From the NCBI GenBank assembly GCA_002378565.1, contig DFSH01000063.1:1-22221 (forward strand): a DNA stretch of 22,221 nucleotides, given 5' to 3'. The notes under the pieces were generated by a model, which was not told the origin of the DNA, searched no databases, and saw only the letters and a list, made by a program, of their open reading frames with translations. Shown in pieces: positions 15,487-22,221 of the stretch (position 1 is the first letter of the stretch; every line of letters begins with the position of its first letter). Made by a program: the position numbers and the translations under genes. Source of the DNA: Flavobacteriales bacterium UBA3442 (GTDB lineage: Bacteria > Bacteroidota > Bacteroidia > Flavobacteriales > Schleiferiaceae).

Positions 15487-16998
15487 TCAGTGTTTAAAAT
15501 GTCGTATGCCTGTCATGACCATGGAAACGCCATGAGCATTGCAATAATCGATGCTCAGTTGGTCCTTGATGGATCCCCCCGGCTGAATCACCGATTGAAT
15601 CCCTGCCTCATGGGCAATTTCAACACAATCAGGGAAGGGGAAGAAGGCATCAGAGGCCATGACAGCACCCTCCAAGTTAAGGCCAAATACCTTGGCTTTT
15701 TCGATGGCTTGACGCAATGCATCAACCCTTGAAGTTTGCCCTGTTCCAGCTGCAATCAAGCGCTGATCTTTCACTAAAACGATGGTGTTGCTTTTGGTAT
15801 GACGGCAAATAGCGGAGGCGAATAACAAGTCAGCAATGTCGGACTCAGAGGCTGATTTTTGGGTGACAGTCTTCAAGTCAGTTAGGTTGTCGCTGTGATC
15901 ATCCACAGCTTGCATCAAGAAACCATTGAGGTTGGTTCGCACCTGATGCTTAGCGCGCTTGACCTCCTTGCGTTGAAGAATGATTCGTTGTTTTTTGCTG
16001 CACAAAAGGTCCAAGGCATCCTTGTCAAAGCCCGGCGCAATCAACACCTCATAAAACAAGCTGTGCATTTTCTCTGCAGTGGCTAAGTCCACCGTTTGGT
16101 TGCAGGCGATGACGCCGCCAAAGGCAGATTGTGGGTCAGCTTCCAATGCGCGATCCCAAGACTTACTGAGGCTGTCCGTACAGGCCATGCCACAAGCGTT
16201 GTTGTGCTTAACAATCACCACAGTCGCACCATGGCCTTCATCGCAAAATGCCAATGTGGCATCTAGGTCAAGCAAGTTGTTGTAGGAGAGGGCCTTGCCA
16301 TTGAGTTGGTCAAAGAGGGCTGCCATGTCACCAATAAACCATGCTGCTTGATGGGGATTCTCTCCGTAGCGAAGGGCTGTTCGCTGGCCAGCTAAGGTGG
16401 GGAAAGGTGCACTGTTTCCTAGGGCCCAAGCAGCAATGGCTGCATCGTAGGACTGGCTTGTTTGGTAGGCTTCTCCAGCAAAGCGTCGGCGTTGTTCCAG
16501 CGAAGTGGAAGCACCTTGCTCATCCAGAATGTTGAGCACATCTGCGTATTGTCCTCGGGAAGAGACCATCCAAACATGCTGATGGTTTTTTGCCCCTGCA
16601 CGAATCAGCGCAATGCCACCGATGTCAATTTTTTCAATGATGTCATTTTCACTGGCACCTGAGGCAACGGTATCCTCAAAGGGGTAGAGGTCCACAATGA
16701 CCATGTCAATGCTTGGAATGCCATACTTCTCCAAGGTGGCTGCGTCATCATTTCGATCTCTGCGCCAAAGGATGCCACCAAAAATATGGGGATGCAAAGT
16801 TTTAACACGGCCATCTAAAATGCTAGGGAATTCCGTTACATCCTCAACTGGAATACAAGAAAGCCCTTCAGATTCAATGAATTTTTGTGTGCCACCAGTT
16901 GAATAGAGGGTAACCCCATCCGCATGAAGTTGATGCAAAATTGGGGCAAGGCCATCTTTGTGGAAGACGGAAATGAGAGCGGATTTGATGGCTTGCAT
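15487..16998 (-). CDS. purH: Bifunctional AICAR formyltransferase / IMP cyclohydrolase PurH
   Basis: A 503-residue enzyme catalysing the last two steps of IMP synthesis. The N-terminal MGS-like cyclohydrolase domain has IKSALISVFHKDGLAPI, TLYSTGGTQKFIESEG (30-45) and GRVKTLHPHIFGGIL (63-77). The C-terminal transformylase domain has ALRYGENPHQAAWF (208-221), LSYNNLLDLDA, and KHNNACGMA (264-272) with the Lys-His pair needed for catalysis. The ATG at 16998 is chosen over 17034 because it matches the conserved family start and because the -7 box at 17032-17039 covers the alternative. In Bacteroidota purH often leads the mre operon; coupling nucleotide synthesis to wall growth is inference. Confidence 0.97.
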   Translation of the reverse strand: MQAIKSALISVFHKDGLAPILHQLHADGVTLYSTGGTQKFIESEGLSCIPVEDVTEFPSILDGRVKTLHPHIFGGILWRRDRNDDAATLEKYGIPSIDMVIVDLYPFEDTVASGASENDIIEKIDIGGIALIRAGAKNHQHVWMVSSRGQYADVLNILDEQGASTSLEQRRRFAGEAYQTSQSYDAAIAAWALGNSAPFPTLAGQRTALRYGENPHQAAWFIGDMAALFDQLNGKALSYNNLLDLDATLAFCDEGHGATVVIVKHNNACGMACTDSLSKSWDRALEADPQSAFGGVIACNQTVDLATAEKMHSLFYEVLIAPGFDKDALDLLCSKKQRIILQRKEVKRAKHQVRTNLNGFLMQAVDDHSDNLTDLKTVTQKSASESDIADLLFASAICRHTKSNTIVLVKDQRLIAAGTGQTSRVDALRQAIEKAKVFGLNLEGAVMASDAFFPFPDCVEIAHEAGIQSVIQPGGSIKDQLSIDYCNAHGVSMVMTGIRHFKH

Positions 16999-17031
16999 GA
17001 CAGCTTGATTGAGTGGTGAAAAGCGCAACGC

Positions 17032-17039
17032 CAAAGTTA
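17032..17039 (-). promoter_or_regulatory. Predicted -7 box for the purH-mre-rodA operon
   Basis: The minus strand reads TAACTTTG, an exact TAnnTTTG match, 33 nt before the purH ATG, giving a leader of about 25-30 nt. As gaps downstream are at most 14 bp, this may drive all six genes of the operon. Confidence 0.55.
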
Positions 17040-17064
17040 GTCAATAGATGGCACGAACTTTGAC

Positions 17065-17071
17065 TAATTTG
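17065..17071 (+). promoter_or_regulatory. Possible -7 box for the ABC permease
   Basis: TAATTTG resembles TAnnTTTG but lacks one spacer base. It ends 5 nt before the ATG (TTTG-CGCCC-ATG), nearly identical in layout to the coaX start, suggesting a very short or absent leader. Confidence 0.35.
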
Positions 17072-17076
17072 CGCCC

Positions 17077-18327
17077 ATGACCCGTCTTTTTACCCAGTCC
17101 TTTGAAGCCCTTCGATTTGCATGGATAGCCCTTGTAGGCAATCGCCTTCGAACCTTTCTGAGCCTGCTTGGAATCACCATTGGCATCTTAGCTATCATCT
17201 CAGTCTATGCCATTGTAGATAGCCTGGAAAAGAGCATCAGGAATTCAGTGGAAGGACTTGGTAGCGATGTGGTCTACGTGCAGAAGTGGCCATGGGGAGG
17301 TGGAGGCGAGGAATACGCCTGGTGGAAATATTTTCAGCGGAAAGATGTGGACTATGATGACTTTATGCAACTGACTGCCCGCGGTGTTGCTTCTGCTTCT
17401 GACATCGTCTTACTCAATGGCAGCAATGGCACCATCACTCATGACAATTCCAATGTAGAGAATGCTCAGATTCGTGGGGTGAGTCATGGCTACGCAAGGT
17501 TGAATGCTTTAGACATCTCAGCAGGTCGGTATTTCTCAACTCTGGAGTCTCGCAATGGGCGATCCATTTGCTTGCTTGGTGCAGACATCGCAGATGCCTT
17601 ATTTCTTAACGAAGACCCTGTAGGGAAAAAGGTGAAAGCTTTTGGTAGGGAGTACCTTGTTTTAGGTGTAATAAAGCGACAAGGAGCCAGTTTGGTTGGG
17701 GAGAATTCAGATGAAATGATGATGGTTCCTGCCGTAAATCTGATTCGCATCATTGGCAAGAGGTCTGAAGGCTCTGCGATACAGATTAAGGTAAAGAAAG
17801 GCTTGGAACTGGCAGCTTTGAAGGAAGATATTCGCATGCAGATGCGAGCCATACGTCGATTGAGGCCACGCGCGGATGATGACTTTTCCCTGAACGACTC
17901 ATCGACATTGAGCTCTGGTCTGGACAGCATGTTTTCTGTGATTGGTGCCTTAGGTACAGTGATTGGCGGTTTTTCTATCCTGGTTGGCGGCTTTGGTATT
18001 GCCAATATCATGTTCGTTTCTGTGCGTGAGCGGACAGGACAAATTGGCATCCAGAAGGCGCTGGGAGCAACCAAGTACTTCGTTCTCAGTCAATTCCTTT
18101 TTGAGAGCATCATGCTTAGCCTGGTTGGCGGCGTGGCAGGCATTCTCTTGGTTGCCTTGTTGATGTGGTTAGGGTCAATGGCCACGGGGTTTGCCTTGGT
18201 GCTGTCGACGGCCAATGTCATCACAGGCTTGTTAATTTCTGTAGCTATTGGAATAATCGCAGGCATTGCGCCAGCAATAGTGGCTGCCAATATGGAGCCT
18301 GTTGATGCCATCCGCTTCAATCAGTAA
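17077..18327 (+). CDS. ABC transporter permease, MacB/FtsX family
   Basis: A 416-residue protein with the topology of MacB-type permeases: an N-terminal membrane helix (LRTFLSLLGITIGILAIISV), a large periplasmic MacB_PCD-like domain (about residues 45-270), and three C-terminal helices of the FtsX domain, including FSILVGGFGIANIMFVSV, then ERTGQIGIQKALGATKYFVL (the coupling motif) and the last two helices around IMLSLVGGVAGILLVALLMW and VITGLLISVAIGIIAGIAPA. The end AANMEPVDAIRFNQ is typical. These permeases use mechanotransmission to drive export of peptides, lipoproteins or toxins. No ATPase gene is adjacent, so the partner lies elsewhere and the substrate is unknown. Confidence 0.92.
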   Translation: MTRLFTQSFEALRFAWIALVGNRLRTFLSLLGITIGILAIISVYAIVDSLEKSIRNSVEGLGSDVVYVQKWPWGGGGEEYAWWKYFQRKDVDYDDFMQLTARGVASASDIVLLNGSNGTITHDNSNVENAQIRGVSHGYARLNALDISAGRYFSTLESRNGRSICLLGADIADALFLNEDPVGKKVKAFGREYLVLGVIKRQGASLVGENSDEMMMVPAVNLIRIIGKRSEGSAIQIKVKKGLELAALKEDIRMQMRAIRRLRPRADDDFSLNDSSTLSSGLDSMFSVIGALGTVIGGFSILVGGFGIANIMFVSVRERTGQIGIQKALGATKYFVLSQFLFESIMLSLVGGVAGILLVALLMWLGSMATGFALVLSTANVITGLLISVAIGIIAGIAPAIVAANMEPVDAIRFNQ

Positions 18328-18362
18328 CTAAACCACTTGCAAATCAGTCCCGTTCAAGCAAC

Positions 18363-18737
18363 TCAACCCAAACAATCGCAGAGGTAGGGTAGAAAGATAA
18401 TGAGGCCAATGGCAGCTGCAGCAAGGGATGCCATCAGAACACCACCAGCAGCCATGTCTTTGGTTGCACCAATTTCAAGGTGTTGCTCAGGGTGGAGGTG
18501 GTCGGCAAAGGCTTCGATTGCGCTATTGATTAATTCGGTAGCCCATATCAGGCCAATGGCTAAGATTGCCATGGTCCATTCCATGCTTGTGATATGAAAC
18601 CACCATCCAGCGGCAATAACAGCTAGAGTGACTAAGCTGTGTGTACGCAAGCTTCTTTCGCGTTGAATGCCTTTGACGATGCCCCTAAAAGCATTGATGA
18701 ATGCCTGGACATGGGCAGAAAGGAATGGTATTTGCAT
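18363..18737 (-). CDS. dgkA: Diacylglycerol kinase / undecaprenol kinase family (DgkA)
   Basis: A 124-residue membrane protein with three helices. The DgkA signature is clear: RGIVKGIQRERSLRTH with metal-ligand Glu27, ATELINSAIEAFADHLH with Glu68 and Glu75, and IGATKDMAAGGVL with Lys93-Asp94, at nearly the same positions as in the E. coli enzyme (E28, E69, E76). It phosphorylates diacylglycerol or undecaprenol at the inner membrane; the sequence does not decide which. A frame extension to a TTG at 18779 is rejected because that codon lies in the TACCTTTG -7 box. It converges with the ABC permease gene; the 35-bp gap shows no good terminator. Confidence 0.93.
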   Translation of the reverse strand: MQIPFLSAHVQAFINAFRGIVKGIQRERSLRTHSLVTLAVIAAGWWFHITSMEWTMAILAIGLIWATELINSAIEAFADHLHPEQHLEIGATKDMAAGGVLMASLAAAAIGLIIFLPYLCDCLG

Positions 18738-18776
18738 GCTTGAATTTTTAATTAAACCTTTTGATGGCTGGCCTGT

Positions 18777-18784
18777 CAAAGGTA
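18777..18784 (-). promoter_or_regulatory. Predicted -7 box for dgkA
   Basis: The minus strand reads TACCTTTG, identical to the core of the HMG-CoA reductase and tRNA-Phe boxes, and lies 39 nt before the chosen dgkA ATG, giving a leader of about 30-35 nt. Confidence 0.5.
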
Positions 18785-18867
18785 AAACGCAAACTCATTC
18801 ATACTCGCCGTTTAATCGTTATGACCTTATTTAAGCATAATCTTAATATTGGTGAACTTTCATCATG

Positions 18868-18875
18868 TATTTTTG
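18868..18875 (+). promoter_or_regulatory. Predicted promoter of the T9SS substrate / PorP operon
   Basis: TATTTTTG matches TAnnTTTG and ends 18 nt before the ATG at 18894. A TTG at 18849-18851, 16 nt upstream, could be the -33 element. The surrounding 156-bp divergent gap is AT-rich and also holds the dgkA promoter. Confidence 0.5.
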
Positions 18876-18893
18876 TGTCACAATACCATTCCT

Positions 18894-20972
18894 ATGAATA
18901 AAACATTGACTCTAGCTCGCAAAGGTTTCCTTGCAATTTTCATGTTGCTCGGCACGTTGCTTCAGGCGCAGACACTTGACCTGGTTCAGCCCCCTAACCT
19001 GTCGGTATGTACCGGTGACTCCTTGAAAATCACCATGACCATTGGCAGCAATAATTTCAATGCGGGCAACCAATTCATCGTTTTGTTTGATGATGGGTTA
19101 ACGACATCTTTTGATGTGACTGCCGCTGACACCCTAGCTATCGAGCGCTGGCAGAGCATCACCCCCAGTCCTGTAGGCACATCTGCAGATACCCTGAATG
19201 CCGGAGTGAAGTTTTTCTGGATCATTGTCCCCGCTGACATCACAAGCAACAATTTTTACTCATTGGCCGTGAGAAGCACCAACCCGAGTGGTATTTGGTC
19301 TGACACCATTCAAATGACAGTGAATGTTTCGCCGGAGTCATCCATTGATTCCATTCATGGAGGCTACAATAATTTGTACACGCCTTCCAATGATTGGGGC
19401 TTCTGTGAGGATGACACCATCACCCTTTATGCTGTCGCAGGCATGCAGACCTACCAATGGTACGCTGGTGGCGCACCCATTGCAGGTGAAGTCAATGACT
19501 CATTGAAGGTGTTTGCTACTGGCGATTACGCTGTTGAAGTCGGTTCAGGCAATTGCTCAACAATTTCTTCAGATACCACCATCAATGCCTTTTCGCCATT
19601 CACCGACCTGACGCATAGCACGGTTGCAACCTTAACCGTTTTGGACAATGATCCCCAAATTGACAGTTTGCAGTTTTGTGACACAGATAGCATCACCTTA
19701 ACAGGCCCGCCAGCTTTTACCCCTGGAACAGGTGTGAACTACCAGTGGTTGATGGATTCAGTGGACCTGTTTGGTCAAACCATTGTGGTGGCCATTGCAG
19801 GTGAAAAGAGCATGAGTTACTCCACCAATGTAGCGGGACGCTACAGCTTGGAGACCACCTGGTTACCTGGTGGTTGCGCGGACACCTCATACACCGTAGA
19901 GCTTTTCATTGACACCGTTCCTGATGCAACCATTGAGAATGTGCCATGGCCTGGATTTGCTATTGCCTCGTTGAGTATCTGCCCATCGGATTCGACCTTG
20001 TTGCAATCTGCAACCACTTCGGTCATGAATGATTGGGAATACCAGTGGCAAGTGCTTTACCCAGTATCCAGTGGTGTGTGGAAGGATCTACCTGGTGAGG
20101 ACGCTTACCAATTGACAGCTGACACCACCACAGCGCCTGGAACGGCACAATACCGGCTCTACATAACCAATGCGGCTTGTGAACACTACACTGCTGCCAT
20201 GCAAGTTGAATTGGTTCCTTTGCCGACTGTGCAAGTAGCTCCTTCAGATTCCCTGGCTGTATGTGCGGGAGACTCTTTATTGATTGGCGCGACAGGCAAC
20301 GGCCTGACCTATTCATGGACATGGCCTGGCGGGAGCTATGCCGGAACGTCATTTTATGCAAAGGATGCAGGCATCTATGTGGTGGAAGCCATTGGCCTGA
20401 ATGATTGTGTGAGCTATGACACTTTGGAATTGAGCCATGTCACCGTAACACCTGATGCGGGCCCTGACCAAACGGTCTTGCCTGGCGAGGTTGTTCAACT
20501 TGCTGGCAGTGGCGGCGAAAGCTTCTATTGGTATGCTGACAGGCCTGTGTATTTCAGTGATCCTTACAACCCCAATGCACAAACCAAACCCACCCAGGAT
20601 ACCACCATGTACATCCTTGAGGTGATGACGGACTTCGGTTGCTTTGGCACAGACACCATGATGGTGATTGTCTTTGACCCTTCCATCTATGATGTGAACA
20701 TTTCCCATGTCATGAACTTGATTTCCCCCAATGGCGATGGCATGAATGATGTCTTTGATTTATCAGAGGTTGTTCAGGCAGACTCATGCGACTTGATTGT
20801 CTTTGATCGATGGGGATCCATTGTCTTTGAACAAGCACAGTACATCACCGGCTGGGATGGCATCAACCAAGGCGGTGCAGATTTACCCAACGGCACGTAC
20901 TACTACGTATTGATGTGTAATGATGTGGCCCGATTCCGAGGCGCAATCACCGTTGTAAGAAATATCCAGTAA
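18894..20972 (+). CDS. Secreted Ig-like-repeat protein with T9SS type B (gliding motility-associated) C-terminal domain
   Basis: A 692-residue protein: signal peptide (ARKGFLAIFMLLGTLLQAQ), then at least five repeats opening with Cys-x-x-Asp-Ser/Thr at Cys39 (CTGDSL), Cys171 (CEDDTI), Cys262 (CDTDSI), Cys363 (CPSDST) and Cys457 (CAGDSL), most followed by an aromatic-Trp pair such as TYQWY or NYQWL. These are Ig/PKD-like beta domains. The last ~90 residues form the CHU_C/type B sorting domain: NLISPNGDGMNDVFDL (608-623), LIVFDRWGSIVFE, GWDGINQGGADLPNGTYYYV. Such domains direct export through T9SS to the cell surface and commonly require a PorP/SprF partner, which is the next gene (19 bp). Likely an adhesin or surface protein; the ligand is unknown. 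The ATG at 18849 is upstream of the promoter box and is rejected. Confidence 0.92.
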   Translation: MNKTLTLARKGFLAIFMLLGTLLQAQTLDLVQPPNLSVCTGDSLKITMTIGSNNFNAGNQFIVLFDDGLTTSFDVTAADTLAIERWQSITPSPVGTSADTLNAGVKFFWIIVPADITSNNFYSLAVRSTNPSGIWSDTIQMTVNVSPESSIDSIHGGYNNLYTPSNDWGFCEDDTITLYAVAGMQTYQWYAGGAPIAGEVNDSLKVFATGDYAVEVGSGNCSTISSDTTINAFSPFTDLTHSTVATLTVLDNDPQIDSLQFCDTDSITLTGPPAFTPGTGVNYQWLMDSVDLFGQTIVVAIAGEKSMSYSTNVAGRYSLETTWLPGGCADTSYTVELFIDTVPDATIENVPWPGFAIASLSICPSDSTLLQSATTSVMNDWEYQWQVLYPVSSGVWKDLPGEDAYQLTADTTTAPGTAQYRLYITNAACEHYTAAMQVELVPLPTVQVAPSDSLAVCAGDSLLIGATGNGLTYSWTWPGGSYAGTSFYAKDAGIYVVEAIGLNDCVSYDTLELSHVTVTPDAGPDQTVLPGEVVQLAGSGGESFYWYADRPVYFSDPYNPNAQTKPTQDTTMYILEVMTDFGCFGTDTMMVIVFDPSIYDVNISHVMNLISPNGDGMNDVFDLSEVVQADSCDLIVFDRWGSIVFEQAQYITGWDGINQGGADLPNGTYYYVLMCNDVARFRGAITVVRNIQ

Positions 20973-20991
20973 CAGCATACCTAAAGAAACC

Positions 20992-22221
20992 ATGAAAAAA
21001 TCCTTACTCATCTCGGCTTGTTTGCTTTCGTTTACCACATTGGGTCAACAGCTGCCGATCTATAGCTCCTTTTTCTTTGCCCCTCAAATCAGCAACCCTG
21101 CACGCTCTGGCGCTTCGGGTTTCAGTGAGATGGTCACCATGCATCGTCAGCAATGGCAGGGCATGGAAGGCGCTCCCGAAACTTCAGCTTTGCTCTTCAA
21201 TGGTGCATTAAACAAAGAACGTGTAGGTTACTCAGTGTATGCTTTCAACGATGTGACTGATATTGTTCACCGTGCAGGTATTTATGGCAATTATGCCTAC
21301 CATGTGCAGTTGGCTGAAAAGAGCTCATTGAGCTTTGGCCTTGGTTTTGGTTATGTGAGCAATTCCTTTGACATGGCTTCTGTTCGTGTGAAGGATGAAG
21401 GGGATCCCTTCTTGATCCCCGCCAACCAAAATGGCACCTTGGATCTGTCTTCAGGTGTGAATTTCAAAGCAGGTGATTTCCAAATTGGTATCGCTATTCC
21501 GCAAATGTTGGCACCAACGATTGTTTACTCCAACAACTATGACACCGTGGTTGGTTACAAGCTGTTGCGTCATTACACGGCCAGAACGCAGTACGATGTG
21601 CATATCCAGCGCGATCGGTTGATCCTTTCTCCTATTGTGGCCTTGCGTGCCACTGCAGGCATCAAGCCTCAGGTCGATGCGGGTCTGTTGTTCAACATGA
21701 TTGAAATAGGCTACATAGGCGCTACCTATCGCTCAAACTTTGCAGCAACCGTCCAGGTCGGCATGCACTTGTCGCCAACATTGACCGTTGGCTATGCACA
21801 TGACTTCAGCACCAGTGACTATGCCTCCAGCCTTGGGATGTCTAATGAATTCATGCTGGGATACAGGTTTGGTGATGACAAAGGCAACAAGCGCCTGGAA
21901 TCTGAAATCAAACGAATCAAGGACAAGCAACGCCGTGCGGAAGTAGAAGGTGAGAAATTCTTGAATGAAAAATTTGAAGAATTCAAGTCGGAAATGGAAA
22001 GCGGCCAGAAGGCTGAACTTGAAAAGCAAACGGAGGCCTTGAAGGAAGCCAGCATGCAATTGCAGCAGGCTGGTTCGCAAGGCGGTGGTGTTCAACAGAA
22101 CAACAATGGCAACCAAGGAGGTTTCAATCAATTGACTGACATGAATCAGTCAGCGGCTGATCCCGTTGTGAACAATGGAAGCATCACTGGCTACAGCCAA
22201 TCCAATTATGCCAACAATGTG
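20992..22221 (+). CDS. PorP/SprF-family T9SS outer-membrane protein with C-terminal coiled-coil tail (3' end missing)
   Basis: The frame is open from ATG 20992 to the window edge (410 codons, no stop). A signal peptide (MKKSLLISACLLSFTTLGQQ) leads into a PorP/SprF barrel: LPIYSSFFFAPQISNPARSG, HRQQWQGMEGAPETSALLFN (51-70), VGYSVYAFNDVTDIVHRAG, barrel strands through LTVGYAHDFSTSDYASSLG, and the family-like end NEFMLGYRFG at 285-294, where most members stop. Here the chain continues with a charged helical, coiled-coil-prone region (about 297-358, rich in E, K and Q) and then a Gly/Gln/Asn-rich segment (361-410+). PorP/SprF proteins work with T9SS to export or attach type B CTD proteins, fitting the substrate encoded 19 bp upstream. 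What lies beyond the edge, for example an OmpA-like or other domain, cannot be seen. Confidence 0.88.
   Translation, partial: MKKSLLISACLLSFTTLGQQLPIYSSFFFAPQISNPARSGASGFSEMVTMHRQQWQGMEGAPETSALLFNGALNKERVGYSVYAFNDVTDIVHRAGIYGNYAYHVQLAEKSSLSFGLGFGYVSNSFDMASVRVKDEGDPFLIPANQNGTLDLSSGVNFKAGDFQIGIAIPQMLAPTIVYSNNYDTVVGYKLLRHYTARTQYDVHIQRDRLILSPIVALRATAGIKPQVDAGLLFNMIEIGYIGATYRSNFAATVQVGMHLSPTLTVGYAHDFSTSDYASSLGMSNEFMLGYRFGDDKGNKRLESEIKRIKDKQRRAEVEGEKFLNEKFEEFKSEMESGQKAELEKQTEALKEASMQLQQAGSQGGGVQQNNNGNQGGFNQLTDMNQSAADPVVNNGSITGYSQSNYANNV

Larger units (their letters stand above)
17032..17071. repeat. Mirror-image inverted repeat between purH and the ABC permease
   Basis: TTAGTCAA (17037-17044) and TTGACTAA (17060-17067) are perfect reverse complements separated by 15 nt. 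Outside them lie CAAAG on the left and TTTG on the right, so each strand reads TTGACTAA(C)TTTG outward; the two arms differ by a single inserted base. The arms contain the candidate -7 boxes of both divergent genes. This could be a paired promoter or a binding site for a dimeric regulator. Confidence 0.7.

Noticed and set aside
17490..18074. 194-residue open frame opposite the ABC permease
   Set aside because: Lies fully antisense to a clear FtsX/MacB permease, has biased composition and no family features.
18328..18362. Terminator between the ABC permease and dgkA
   Set aside because: No stem longer than 4 bp and no T-run in the 35-bp convergent gap.
21733..22131. 132-residue open frame opposite the PorP/SprF gene
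   Set aside because: Its Leu/Phe-rich composition is the mirror of the Glu/Lys/Gln-rich coiled coil; the sense strand has a signal peptide and family motifs.

Overview
The window is a chromosomal segment of a Bacteroidota bacterium, most likely a member of the Flavobacteriales outside the best-known genera. Four things point there: a type IX secretion (T9SS) type B C-terminal domain protein beside a PorP/SprF-family gene; a class II HMG-CoA reductase next to a GYDIA-type GHMP kinase; a purH-mreB-mreC-mreD-mrdA-rodA operon; and promoter -7 boxes of the Bacteroidota type TAnnTTTG with few Shine-Dalgarno sites. No mobile element, CRISPR array or phage gene was seen. The gene content is mostly core housekeeping and cell envelope.

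Layout. (1) 1-2127, minus strand: a zinc-ribbon membrane protein, a small membrane protein, HMG-CoA reductase and the start of a GHMP kinase (mevalonate/isoprenoid pathway, cut by the left edge). (2) 2161-2289, minus: tRNA-Phe(GAA) with its own promoter and a strong hairpin terminator. (3) 2364-9988, plus: a tightly packed run of type III pantothenate kinase (coaX), an outer-membrane protein, a TPR protein, lptC, a tiny two-helix membrane protein and a CNNM/CorC-type (hemolysin/GldE-like) protein, then ppiD behind a 49-bp gap holding a likely promoter. (4) 10044-16998, minus: purH followed by the complete rod-shape/elongasome set mreB, mreC, mreD, mrdA (PBP2), rodA. (5) 17077-18327, plus: a MacB/FtsX-type ABC permease, divergent from purH across a mirror-image promoter region. 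(6) 18363-18737, minus: dgkA. (7) 18894-22221, plus: a secreted Ig-like-repeat protein with a type B T9SS C-terminal domain, and a PorP/SprF-like outer-membrane protein with an unusual coiled-coil and Q/N-rich tail that runs off the right edge.

How they fit together. Regions 3, 4 and 7 build or use the envelope: LPS export (LptC), periplasmic folding (PpiD), peptidoglycan elongation (Mre/PBP2/RodA) and T9SS surface display. The most notable points are the loss of the expected catalytic aspartate in the pantothenate kinase, the mirror-image divergent promoter between purH and the ABC permease, promoter boxes placed so close to start codons that leaderless transcripts are likely, two TTG starts fused to upstream stops, and the long tail on the PorP/SprF protein. 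Nothing in the window amounts to a wholly new system; these are individual oddities in a well-known genomic background.
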